Shown here piece by piece: positions 1 through 6,293 of a DNA stretch of 6,768 nt. The stretch is taken from the NCBI GenBank assembly GCA_020853255.1, contig JADYZI010000315.1, positions 1-6,768 on the forward strand, given 5' to 3'. The stretch is from Acidobacteriota bacterium. GTDB taxonomy: Bacteria > Acidobacteriota > Blastocatellia > Pyrinomonadales > Pyrinomonadaceae. The notes beneath the pieces are model-generated. The model ran no database searches. It saw only the letters and a program-made list of their open reading frames with translations, and was not told the origin of the DNA. Position 1 is the stretch's first letter. Every line of letters begins with the position of its first letter. The position numbers and the translations under genes are program-made.

Positions 1-1525
1 CATTCCCTTCTGTATGGGGCCGCTTGGATCGCCGATCTCGCAGTTTGGCGTCCAGTTGACCGATTCCCCATACGTTGTCGTGAATATGAAGATCATGACG
101 CGTATGGGCCAGAAGGCGTTAGATGCACTTGGTGATGGCGAATTCGTGCACTGTCTGCATTCGGTCGGAATGCCGCTTGCCGAAGGCCAGGCGGATGTTC
201 CGTGGCCGTGCTCGCCAGACCCGAAAGACAAGTATATCGTCCATTTTCCCGAAGAGCGTTCGATAATGTCCTACGGCTCAGGCTACGGCGGCAACGCATT
301 GCTTGGCAAGAAATGCCTGGCCCTCCGCATTGCATCGACGCTTGGCCGCGAACAGGGCTGGCTTGCCGAGCATATGCTTATTGTCGGTGTGAAAGCACCG
401 AACGGACGCAAGGATTATGTCTGTGCGGCATTCCCTTCAGCATGCGGAAAGACGAATTTTGCGATGCTTATTCCGCCAAAGCCGTTCCAGGAAGAAGGTT
501 GGGAGGTCACAACGGTCGGCGACGATATCGCATGGATCAAGCCGGATGAGAACGGCAAACTCCGCGCGATCAATCCTGAGGCCGGTTTCTTTGGCGTTGC
601 TCCGGGAACGAACTACTCCTCTAATCCGAACGCGATGGAATCGATCAAGGAAAACACGATCTTCACCAACGTGGCCCTGACCGACGACGGCGACGTTTGG
701 TGGGAGGGCATGGACGGTGAAAAGCCGGCTCACACCATTGATTGGCAAGGCAACGATTGGACGCCGGCCAGCGAAAAGCCTGCCGCACATCCAAATGCCC
801 GCTTTACGGCCCCGATAACACAGTGTCCAGTCGTCGATCCCGACTTTGATAATCCAAAGGGCGTACCGGTTTCGGCATTCATCTTTGGCGGCCGCCGAAA
901 TTCTGTCGTGCCGCTTATTCAACAGTCATTTAACTGGGCGTTTGGCGTTTATATGGCCGCGACAATGGGCTCCGAGATGACGGCCGCCGCCTTTGGCAAG
1001 ATCGGCGAGGTCCGCCGCGATCCATTCGCCATGCTGCCGTTCGCCGGTTATCACATGGGCGAATACTTTGCCCATTGGCTCGATTTTGGCCGTCAGATAC
1101 CCGAACCGCCGCGCATCTTTTCGGTCAATTGGTTTCGCAAGGGCGAGGACGGCAAATTCCTCTGGCCGGGCTTTGGCGAAAATATGCGCATCCTGAAATG
1201 GGTGGTCGAACGTGCTCACGGCAAATCGATGGGCGTTGAAACGCCGCTCGGGTGGATGCCGCGTTACGATGACCTCGATTGGCGCGGACTAGACTTTTCC
1301 CGCGAGCAGTTTGACCAGGTGATGAATCTTGACCGCGACATATGGCTCAAAGAGATCGCTATGCACGACGACCTCTTCTTTAAACTCTATGACCGCCTGC
1401 CAAAGGAGATGACCTTTATCCGCGAACTCCTCGTCTCAAACCTCTGGCGTTCGCCGGAATTAGGCCTTGCAACGCCGCGGCCCGAACCGGTGGAAGAAGT
1501 AAAGGCTGTCGGGAAAGGTGAGTGA
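1..1525 (+). CDS. pckG: Phosphoenolpyruvate carboxykinase (GTP), 5'-truncated by the window edge
   Basis: This enzyme interconverts oxaloacetate + GTP and phosphoenolpyruvate + GDP + CO2 in the cytoplasm, linking the TCA cycle to gluconeogenesis. The reading frame is open from base 2 (I-P-F-C before the first Met at 14), so the true start lies upstream; 507 codons are visible, and GTP-type enzymes are usually about 600 residues, so roughly 90-110 are missing. Counting from the Met at 14, the family landmarks are clear: [16 protein letters not shown], the P-loop FPSACGKTN at 140-148 (Lys146, with the reactive Cys144 typical of the GTP class), the metal-binding kinase-2 segment VGDDIAW near 168-174, FGGRR at 291-295, and the guanine-pocket segment [10 protein letters not shown] at 381-390. 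These match the GTP family, not the unrelated-looking ATP family. The C-terminus seems complete. It converges on the response-regulator gene and is not obviously connected with the flagellar genes. Confidence 0.97.
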   Translation, partial: IPFCMGPLGSPISQFGVQLTDSPYVVVNMKIMTRMGQKALDALGDGEFVHCLHSVGMPLAEGQADVPWPCSPDPKDKYIVHFPEERSIMSYGSGYGGNALLGKKCLALRIASTLGREQGWLAEHMLIVGVKAPNGRKDYVCAAFPSACGKTNFAMLIPPKPFQEEGWEVTTVGDDIAWIKPDENGKLRAINPEAGFFGVAPGTNYSSNPNAMESIKENTIFTNVALTDDGDVWWEGMDGEKPAHTIDWQGNDWTPASEKPAAHPNARFTAPITQCPVVDPDFDNPKGVPVSAFIFGGRRNSVVPLIQQSFNWAFGVYMAATMGSEMTAAAFGKIGEVRRDPFAMLPFAGYHMGEYFAHWLDFGRQIPEPPRIFSVNWFRKGEDGKFLWPGFGENMRILKWVVERAHGKSMGVETPLGWMPRYDDLDWRGLDFSREQFDQVMNLDRDIWLKEIAMHDDLFFKLYDRLPKEMTFIRELLVSNLWRSPELGLATPRPEPVEEVKAVGKGE

Positions 1526-1587
1526 TCAAAGGCATATGCCACGGTTTTCGTGCTGAACCTTTATCATCGATCGGCTGAGATAAATTC

Positions 1588-1619
1588 AAAGAGGCAGGCT
1601 GAAAAGGCCGGCCTCTTTT
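1588..1619. terminator. Bidirectional rho-independent terminator between convergent genes
   Basis: An imperfect hairpin has an 8-bp outer stem (AAAGAGGC at 1588-1595 with GCCTCTTT at 1611-1618), an A/G mismatch, a 4-bp inner stem (GGCT/GGCC with one G-T pair) and a GAAAA loop. A short T-run (1616-1619, then CGTTTG) follows on the plus strand. On the minus strand the A-rich left arm also reads as a T-run. It lies about 60 bp past the pckG stop and about 75 bp past the stop of the minus-strand regulator, so it can serve both genes. The rest of the 166-bp spacer shows nothing convincing. Confidence 0.75.
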
Positions 1620-1691
1620 CGTTTGTGAGCTTGGCGCTGGATGCCCAGGCAAATCAAATTTGAGAGATCTAAAAAAGAGATGGATATTCTT

Positions 1692-3092
1692 CTAGGCCGC
1701 CTCTGCTTCATCTTCAGCAGAGTCGATCTGCAACCGTTTTATTTTTTCAACAAGCGTGGTGCGTTTCAGATTCAGTAGTTTCGCTGCTTGCAGTTTGTTC
1801 CCGCCGGTCTTGTCGAGGGTCTGGATAAGTAGATTTCGCTCGACCTGAGAAACGACCTCTGAAAAATCTATCCCTTCGTCAGGGATCGTGACCGGCACGG
1901 CGTGTGCGGCGGACATTTGAAACATACTTCCCTGTTCTTTGATCTCTTCGGGCAGGTGTTCGACCCGGACCTCGGCTGACTGGCCGGAAAAGATCGCCGC
2001 ACGTTCGATCGCGTTTTGAAGCTGTCGAACGTTTCCGGGAAAATTATACGAGACGAGTTTGTGGCACGTGTCGGATGCAATGGATTTTGACGGCAGGCCC
2101 GACCTTTCGCAGAAGCGGTCAAGAAGGCCCTGTGAAAGCGGCATAATGTCGTCAGGCCTTTCTCTTAGCGCAGGAACACGCAAGTGCACAACATTCAGCC
2201 GGTGGTATAGGTCGGCCCTAAAGCTGCCGTCCAGGATCTTGCGTTCCAGGTCGGCACTCGTTGCCGCGACCACGCGGACGTCAACCTTTACCGTCTTGCC
2301 CGACCCAAGCCGTTCGAACTCGCTCTCCTGCAGCACACGCAAGAGCTTTGACTGCATCGCGAGGTCCATATCGCCGATCTCATCCAGAAACAGCGTTCCT
2401 CCGTCGGCCTGTTCGAATCGGCCCTTGCGCTCGCTCTGCGCTCCGGTAAAGGCACCTTTGACGTGTCCGAAAAGCTCATCTTCCAACAAATGTTCCGGAA
2501 TTGCGGCGCAGTTTACCGCCACGAGGCTATTCTTTTCTCTCGGGCTGGTTTGATGAATTGCCCGGGCGATCAACTCCTTGCCTGTTCCCGTCTCGCCGGT
2601 AATTAGGACGTTGATCTTGTATGGGGCAATGATATTCACCTGCTCAAGCAGGTTCAGCATTACGACAGATCGTCCGATGATCGGCGAGTCTGAGGCAGTC
2701 TCCGGCTCAAACCGGCCCGGCCCGGCGGCGTTCTTCTCAACAGCCACCCGAACGGCGCTGATCAGGTCTTTTAGCGGGATCGGCTTGCAGAGAAAATCCT
2801 GGGCGCCAAGCTTCATCGCCTGTACGGCCGTATCGATCGACCCGTAGGCGGTCATTACCATTAGGTAGGTTCTCGGGCTTCGGCGGAGGCAGATCGGCAG
2901 CAGATCAAGGCCGCTCTTGCCGGGAAGGTTTACATCCGTCAAAAGCACGTCAAAATCTTCGCTTTCGATCGCTTTAACTGCATCGTCAAAGGATTCGGCG
3001 CTCTTCAGATCGTAGCCTTCCGTGCTGAGCCCTTCAAGTACGAGCAAACGCAGTCGGGTATCGTCTTCAACAACCAATATCTTTGGCTTCAT
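1692..3092 (-). CDS. Sigma-54-dependent response regulator (NtrC/FlrC/FlgR type), probable flagellar activator
   Basis: A 466-residue transcriptional activator with three domains. The receiver (about 1-120) has a complete phosphorylation site: acidic D10/D11, phospho-acceptor D53 in LLTDVNLPG, T81 and K103 in the KP motif. The AAA+ sigma-54 interaction domain (about 138-365) has Walker A GETGTGKE (166-173), an intact GAFTGA loop (213-218) that contacts sigma-54, and Walker B GGTLFLDE (231-238). The C-terminal Fis-type helix-turn-helix (about 424-456) ends in RTTLVEKIKRLQ, which resembles, from memory, the HTH of flagellar activators such as FleQ/FlrA; an acidic tail follows. It should hydrolyse ATP to open sigma-54 promoters after phosphorylation. 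The start is set by MKPKILVVEDD; no clear Shine-Dalgarno precedes it. It is divergent from flgB, whose upstream region carries a sigma-54 promoter, so the flagellar operon is the likely target (inference). No cognate histidine kinase is visible. It could instead control other sigma-54 genes; the exact ortholog name is unresolved. Confidence 0.93.
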   Translation of the reverse strand: MKPKILVVEDDTRLRLLVLEGLSTEGYDLKSAESFDDAVKAIESEDFDVLLTDVNLPGKSGLDLLPICLRRSPRTYLMVMTAYGSIDTAVQAMKLGAQDFLCKPIPLKDLISAVRVAVEKNAAGPGRFEPETASDSPIIGRSVVMLNLLEQVNIIAPYKINVLITGETGTGKELIARAIHQTSPREKNSLVAVNCAAIPEHLLEDELFGHVKGAFTGAQSERKGRFEQADGGTLFLDEIGDMDLAMQSKLLRVLQESEFERLGSGKTVKVDVRVVAATSADLERKILDGSFRADLYHRLNVVHLRVPALRERPDDIMPLSQGLLDRFCERSGLPSKSIASDTCHKLVSYNFPGNVRQLQNAIERAAIFSGQSAEVRVEHLPEEIKEQGSMFQMSAAHAVPVTIPDEGIDFSEVVSQVERNLLIQTLDKTGGNKLQAAKLLNLKRTTLVEKIKRLQIDSAEDEAEAA

Positions 3093-3188
3093 ATCGCAGG
3101 GTGTCGGGGAAGGCTTCCGGGTATCAAAGGATCAAACCCGAACGAGATCGACCGCGCCGAAGATCCAGCCGGAGCGATTGCCACGAAC

Positions 3189-3217
3189 AACATAACGCTA
3201 TCTTCACAACGTGTCAA
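3189..3217 (-). promoter_or_regulatory. Candidate sigma-70-type promoter for the response-regulator gene
   Basis: Reading the minus strand, a perfect -35 hexamer TTGACA (3217-3212) is followed by a 17-bp spacer and a TATGTT -10 (3194-3189, 4 of 6 matches to TATAAT). Transcription would start near 3182, giving a leader of about 90 nt before the ATG at 3092. The -35 is the left half of the palindrome at 3212-3227, so a protein bound there would block this promoter. This is a prediction from consensus matching only, assuming the host's housekeeping sigma factor has the usual preference. Confidence 0.5.
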
Positions 3218-3227
3218 GAAATTGACA
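3212..3227. promoter_or_regulatory. Perfect inverted repeat, candidate enhancer site for the sigma-54 activator
   Basis: The arms TGTCAA (3212-3217) and TTGACA (3222-3227) are exact reverse complements around a 4-bp spacer GAAA. The centre is about 119 bp upstream of the start predicted for the flgB sigma-54 promoter, within the usual 80-150 bp range for enhancers bound by NtrC-family dimers. Its location between the activator gene and a sigma-54 promoter makes it the best candidate binding site for the adjacent regulator. Binding by that protein is inferred, not shown. Confidence 0.5.
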
Positions 3228-3265
3228 GGTGACGACGGCCGCTACCAGCCTCAGAGTTCCAAAAG

Positions 3266-3281
3266 CACTGATAATTCAGTG
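3266..3281. promoter_or_regulatory. Second perfect inverted repeat in the divergent control region
   Basis: The arms CACTGA (3266-3271) and TCAGTG (3276-3281) are exact reverse complements around TAAT. It has the same 6-4-6 geometry as the palindrome at 3212-3227, with centres 54 bp apart (about five helical turns), but the half-site sequence differs. It sits about 65 bp upstream of the predicted flgB start. It could be a second activator site, an operator for another regulator, or chance. Confidence 0.35.
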
Positions 3282-3312
3282 ATTCGGGCGTAATTCCCAT
3301 TTTGCGGCCTTC

Positions 3313-3328
3313 AGGCACATCGTTTGCA
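3313..3328 (+). promoter_or_regulatory. Sigma-54 promoter of the flgB operon
   Basis: The sequence has GGCAC at 3314-3318 and TTGCA at 3324-3328, with the invariant GG (3314-3315) and GC (3326-3327) exactly 10 bp apart. Against the consensus TGGCACG-N4-TTGCW it differs only at the first T (A here) and the G after CAC (A here). The predicted start is about 12 bp past the GC, near 3338-3340, which gives a leader of only about 16 nt before the flgB ATG. An intact sigma-54 activator gene lies divergently next door, which strongly supports the call. Expected to drive flgB-flgC-fliE and probably fliF-fliG. Confidence 0.8.
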
Positions 3329-3339
3329 GACAGGTCTGC
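3326..3339. promoter_or_regulatory. Dyad overlapping the -12 element and transcription start
   Basis: GCAGAC (3326-3331) and GTCTGC (3334-3339) are perfect reverse complements separated by AG. The dyad begins on the invariant GC of the sigma-54 -12 element and runs to the predicted start. A protein bound here would compete with polymerase, so it could be an operator. With a 2-nt centre it is more plausible as a DNA site than an RNA hairpin. Function is unproven and chance is possible. Confidence 0.25.
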
Positions 3340-3351
3340 GGAGGTTTCCGC
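3338..3351 (+). promoter_or_regulatory. flgB ribosome binding site within a small hairpin
   Basis: The Shine-Dalgarno GGAGG (3340-3344) lies 10 nt before the flgB ATG and is the clearest ribosome site in the window. It is embedded in a 5-bp hairpin: GCGGA (3338-3342) pairs with TCCGC (3347-3351) around a GGTT loop, which would partly hide it. If transcription starts at about 3339, the site sits at the very 5' end of the mRNA and the first base pair is lost. The ribosome site is confident; the regulatory role of the hairpin is a guess. Confidence 0.5.
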
Positions 3352-3354
3352 CAT

Positions 3355-3735
3355 ATGGACCCGCAGCTTGACAGCGTCACCGGCCTGCTTCAGAAATTCC
3401 TTGACGTCCAAACCCGACGGTCCGAAGTGATCGCGAGCAATATAGCGAACGCAGATACGCCGGGCTATAAGGCAAAACAGCTGGAGTTTGACGAATTCCT
3501 CCGCGAAGCCGTCCGCACAAGCGAACAGCCCATGCGGGTCGCCTCAAATCCGGTCGGGCCCGAAATGAGCGTCGTCGAGCAAGATTCCGACGTGGTTGGA
3601 ATGGACGGCAATACGGTCGATGCAGGGCGCGAGATGGCCGATCTGGCCCAGGCCGGAAGCAACTTCAATTTTGGTGCCAGAATGCTGCAATCGCGGTTCA
3701 GGCTGCTGCGGACCGCGATTCGCGAAGGCAAATAA
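3355..3735 (+). CDS. flgB: Flagellar basal-body proximal rod protein FlgB
   Basis: A 126-residue rod protein that is exported by the flagellar type III system and polymerises in the periplasm as part of the proximal rod. The N-terminal family signature SNIANADTPGYKAKQ begins at residue 28, and the C-terminus (NFNFGARMLQSRFRLLRTAIREGK) forms the second half of the D0 coiled coil typical of rod and hook proteins. No signal peptide is present, as expected for this export route. Length is normal for FlgB. The ATG at 3355 is fixed by the strong GGAGG 10 nt upstream and by the usual distance to the SNIAN motif. It is the first gene of the operon, right after the sigma-54 promoter, and its stop is 4 nt before flgC. 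Confidence 0.96.
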   Translation: MDPQLDSVTGLLQKFLDVQTRRSEVIASNIANADTPGYKAKQLEFDEFLREAVRTSEQPMRVASNPVGPEMSVVEQDSDVVGMDGNTVDAGREMADLAQAGSNFNFGARMLQSRFRLLRTAIREGK

Positions 3736-3739
3736 CAAT

Positions 3740-4195
3740 ATGTCCCTCTTCTCAATATTCAAGATCGCAACGCAGGGAATGACGGCCCAGCGTGAACGCC
3801 TTGAGGCTGCCTCGGCCAATCTTGCAAACGCAAACTCAACGCGGGGAGCCGATGGCAAGGGCTATCAGCGACGCGACGTCGTTTTTACCGCACAGGATAT
3901 CCGATCTGAATGGGAGCGAAGCGCCCAGTCAAACGGTTTGTTGGGTCCAACTGAAAGCGCGACGCTTGGCGTAAAGTCAGAGGTCGTCATTGCGGACGAC
4001 AATCCTTCAGTTATGCAATTTCAGCCCGGCCATCCGGACGCCGATGCGAACGGATACGTCCGCCTGCCCGACGTTGACCCGTTGGAAGAAACGGTGAATA
4101 TGATCTCCGCCGCCCGGTCTTTTGAAGCAAACGCCACCGTCTTCAACACAGCAAAAGAACTCGCCCGCGTAAGTATCAGCCTCGGCGACGCATAG
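3740..4195 (+). CDS. flgC: Flagellar basal-body proximal rod protein FlgC
   Basis: A 151-residue rod subunit that assembles with FlgB, FlgF and FliE into the proximal rod. The start MSLFSIFKIATQGMTAQRERLEAASANLANANS is a typical FlgC N-terminus, and the C-terminal segment (112-151) VDPLEETVNMISAARSFEAN... followed by NTAKELARVSISLG is the conserved D0 helix. The middle contains the PGHPDADANGYV stretch usual in FlgC. The frame stays open upstream to an ATG at 3596 inside flgB, but the start at 3740 is chosen because homology begins exactly there and it lies 4 nt after the flgB stop. GAAGG at 3724-3728 within the end of flgB can serve as ribosome site. Translation is probably coupled to flgB. 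Confidence 0.96.
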   Translation: MSLFSIFKIATQGMTAQRERLEAASANLANANSTRGADGKGYQRRDVVFTAQDIRSEWERSAQSNGLLGPTESATLGVKSEVVIADDNPSVMQFQPGHPDADANGYVRLPDVDPLEETVNMISAARSFEANATVFNTAKELARVSISLGDA

Positions 4196-4199
4196 CCCT

Positions 4200-4502
4200 A
4201 TGAATATACAAGCCGTAAACTCCCTTCCAAATATTTCACCGGCCCCGCAGCCTGCCTCTGAGATCTCCGGATCTACTGGCGGCGACGGTTTCAGTTCGCT
4301 CGTTAAGGACGCCGTTGAGTCGATTGATAGTACGCAAAAGCAGGCGGACAAAGAGATCGCAAAAGCCGTAACCGGCGAGTCGCCCGACATTCACAAAACT
4401 ATCATCGCGCTCCAAACCGCTGAGCTAAAGTTTCAACTTGGATTGCAAGTGCGAAATAAATTGGTTGGGGCATATGAAGAGATAATGCGAATGCAAGTAT
4501 GA
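4200..4502 (+). CDS. fliE: Flagellar hook-basal body complex protein FliE
   Basis: A 100-residue protein that joins the MS ring (FliF) to the rod and is among the earliest exported flagellar proteins. The conserved C-terminal block (70-100) ALQTAELKFQLGLQVRNKLV followed by AYEEIMRMQV is diagnostic. The N-terminal third is Ser/Pro/Gly-rich and poorly conserved, as usual for FliE. The ATG lies 4 nt after the flgC stop, and no good Shine-Dalgarno precedes it, so translation is probably coupled to flgC. Length is normal for the family. Confidence 0.95.
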   Translation: MNIQAVNSLPNISPAPQPASEISGSTGGDGFSSLVKDAVESIDSTQKQADKEIAKAVTGESPDIHKTIIALQTAELKFQLGLQVRNKLVGAYEEIMRMQV

Positions 4503-4578
4503 CACAGCCCGCCGGCACCCGACACAACTCTCCAGGCACTCTACGCTAATCCGTCACCTTCCCGGACCTTGAATAAAG

Positions 4579-6261
4579 ATGTCTCTGCTCACACAAATAA
4601 CTGATATTTGGACACGGCTGCCTCTCTCCGGCCGAATTGCGACTGTCGGCTCGGCGGCCGCCACCCTAGGATTGATAGGAGCCCTGATCTATTACGGCTC
4701 GCAGCCGGACTACGGCGTTCTGTTTGCGGACCTGAAGCCCGAAGACGCGCAGACCATAGTTGAAAAGCTCAAGACAGCGAATGTTCCCTATTCGATCGCG
4801 AACGGCGGAACCACCATACAGGTCCCGCACGAGCGCATTTCGGAACTTCGCCTCCAGATGGCCGGCGAAGGAGCACTTTCCGGCGGCCACGTAGGTTTCG
4901 ACCTCTTTGACAAAACGTCATTCGGCGCCACCGACTTTGCCCAGCAGGTCAATTATCGCCGCGCGATCGAAGGTGAGCTTGCAAAGACGCTCGAAGGAAT
5001 GGACGAGGTCGAGGCCGCTCGTGTGCATATCACGCCAAAAAAGGAATCCGTCTTTGCCGACAAAGAAGAAGGTGCAAAGGCGTCAGTGATGCTAAAGGTT
5101 AGGCAGAACAAGGAGCTTTCGGGTGAAAGAAGCGAAGCGATCGTCAATCTTGTCGCAAGCTCGATAGAGGGGCTTGATCCTTCGCATATCTCCGTGATGG
5201 ACACGCGTGGCCGACTTCTGGTCGCAGCCGGCTCAGGAAAGACAGATCCTTCGAACGGCGCCGGTGCGTTCCACGCCCAGCTTGAAGCAAAGCAGAAGTA
5301 CGAAGCTGAGAACGCCGCCCGGATCATCGCACTGCTCGAACCGGTGGTTGGTGAGAACAATGTGCGTGCGGACGTATCGGCTGACCTCGATTTCAGCCGT
5401 ATTGAGCAAAGCGAAGAAAAATACAATCCGCAATCTCAGGTGGTCCGGTCACAGCAAACATCAAGCGAAGCAAGAAATACCAGGGCCGGGCAGACAAACC
5501 CAAATGGCGGTGTGGCCGGAGCGCGGTCAAATAATCCTGCGACGGCGCCGCCGCCTGCTCAGCCGGCGCCAGTGCCCGCCTCCGGCGATCAGCGGAGTAC
5601 TTCGACGGTCAACTATGAGATCGACAAAACGGTAACGAAGACCGTTGGCGGCGGCGGACGTGTCAATCGAATGTCAGTCTCGGTCGTCGTCGATCACAAG
5701 AATGTAAACGATGTCGGGGTTGCGAGGTCGCCCGAAGAACTCAAACAGATCCAGGACCTTGTTTCTGCGGCGGTTGGTATAAATGCCGAACGGGGAGATT
5801 CGGTCGTCGTACAAACGATGCCGTTCAATAAATTGGCAGCCGAAGAGAATGCCGCAGCCCCATTCCTGGAACGAAACAAGGCACTCGTTTCGAGCCTTAC
5901 GAAATACGGCATTCTTCTGATCGTAGCTGTGTTGCTGCTTCTGTTTGCTATCCGTCCCGCGCTCCGAGCGATCAAGACCGTGGCAACGTCTTCGACTGAT
6001 CCAGATCTGTTGGGTGACGGCGGACGGCCCGGTGACAGGCGTGCTCTGGCACTGCAGCCTGGCGAAGACGGTGACGCACATCCAGGCGGGCGGCAAATGA
6101 TGACCGTCGGGGAACTTCAGGCGCGGATGGGGCAGGACACGAAGTCGTCGGCAAACGTAGAACGCGTGGAAATAATGCGGAAGCAACTCGTCGAACAGAC
6201 GCTCAGCGACACCGATACCGTTGTCAATACAATGCGCGGATGGCTGGCGGAAAAGGCATAA
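4579..6261 (+). CDS. fliF: Flagellar MS-ring protein FliF
   Basis: A 560-residue inner-membrane protein whose oligomer forms the MS ring, the base on which rod, export apparatus and switch are built. A short cytoplasmic N-terminus is followed by a first membrane helix (about 20-39), then periplasmic ring-building motifs (YGVLFADLKPEDAQTIVEKLK from 45; the LAKTLEGMDEVEAARVHI block near 133-152; a third domain from about 230). A Pro/Ala-rich stretch (320-334, PPPAQPAPVPA) interrupts this third domain where FliF usually has its variable beta-collar insertion. The second membrane helix is at about 443-462, and a cytoplasmic tail ends in a conserved FliG-binding segment (about 515-560). Length is typical. 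It starts 76 nt after fliE with no clear Shine-Dalgarno (only a weak AATAAAG). I saw no promoter or hairpin in that gap, so it is probably co-transcribed with fliE. Confidence 0.96.
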   Translation: MSLLTQITDIWTRLPLSGRIATVGSAAATLGLIGALIYYGSQPDYGVLFADLKPEDAQTIVEKLKTANVPYSIANGGTTIQVPHERISELRLQMAGEGALSGGHVGFDLFDKTSFGATDFAQQVNYRRAIEGELAKTLEGMDEVEAARVHITPKKESVFADKEEGAKASVMLKVRQNKELSGERSEAIVNLVASSIEGLDPSHISVMDTRGRLLVAAGSGKTDPSNGAGAFHAQLEAKQKYEAENAARIIALLEPVVGENNVRADVSADLDFSRIEQSEEKYNPQSQVVRSQQTSSEARNTRAGQTNPNGGVAGARSNNPATAPPPAQPAPVPASGDQRSTSTVNYEIDKTVTKTVGGGGRVNRMSVSVVVDHKNVNDVGVARSPEELKQIQDLVSAAVGINAERGDSVVVQTMPFNKLAAEENAAAPFLERNKALVSSLTKYGILLIVAVLLLLFAIRPALRAIKTVATSSTDPDLLGDGGRPGDRRALALQPGEDGDAHPGGRQMMTVGELQARMGQDTKSSANVERVEIMRKQLVEQTLSDTDTVVNTMRGWLAEKA

Positions 6262-6293
6262 GAACTAATTAGTAGAGAAAAAAGAGAGTCCTA

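Noticed and set aside
437..922. 161-residue minus-strand open frame inside pckG
   Set aside because: It is a shadow of the strongly conserved PEP carboxykinase frame with no domain of its own.
1560..1584. TTTATC/GATAAA inverted repeat just upstream of the terminator
   Set aside because: Only 6 AT-rich pairs around a 13-nt loop; weak compared with the adjacent hairpin and likely chance.
2059..2553. 164-residue plus-strand open frame inside the regulator gene
   Set aside because: It is a Ser/Arg-rich shadow of the well-conserved AAA+ domain on the other strand.
3108..3118. GGAAG-G-CTTCC dyad in the regulator leader
   Set aside because: The 1-nt centre prevents a hairpin and the 5-bp arms are too short to support an operator call alone.
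3222..3250. Plus-strand sigma-70 promoter using the TTGACA at 3222-3227
   Set aside because: No TATAAT-like sequence occurs at 16-18 bp downstream; the stretch is GC-rich.
3214..3411. 65-residue minus-strand open frame spanning the control region and the start of flgB
   Set aside because: It overlaps the palindrome, the sigma-54 promoter and the flgB start in antisense, and its protein has no recognisable family features.
3596..3739. Upstream in-frame extension of FlgC starting inside flgB
   Set aside because: The extension is flgB sequence read out of frame; FlgC homology begins exactly at the ATG at 3740.
4532..4545. GGCAC...GC in the fliE-fliF gap as a second sigma-54 promoter
   Set aside because: The GG and GC are 8 bp apart instead of 10, and the TTGC context is missing.
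4953..5426. 157-residue minus-strand open frame inside fliF
   Set aside because: It is an Ser/Ala-rich antisense shadow of the conserved FliF periplasmic domains.
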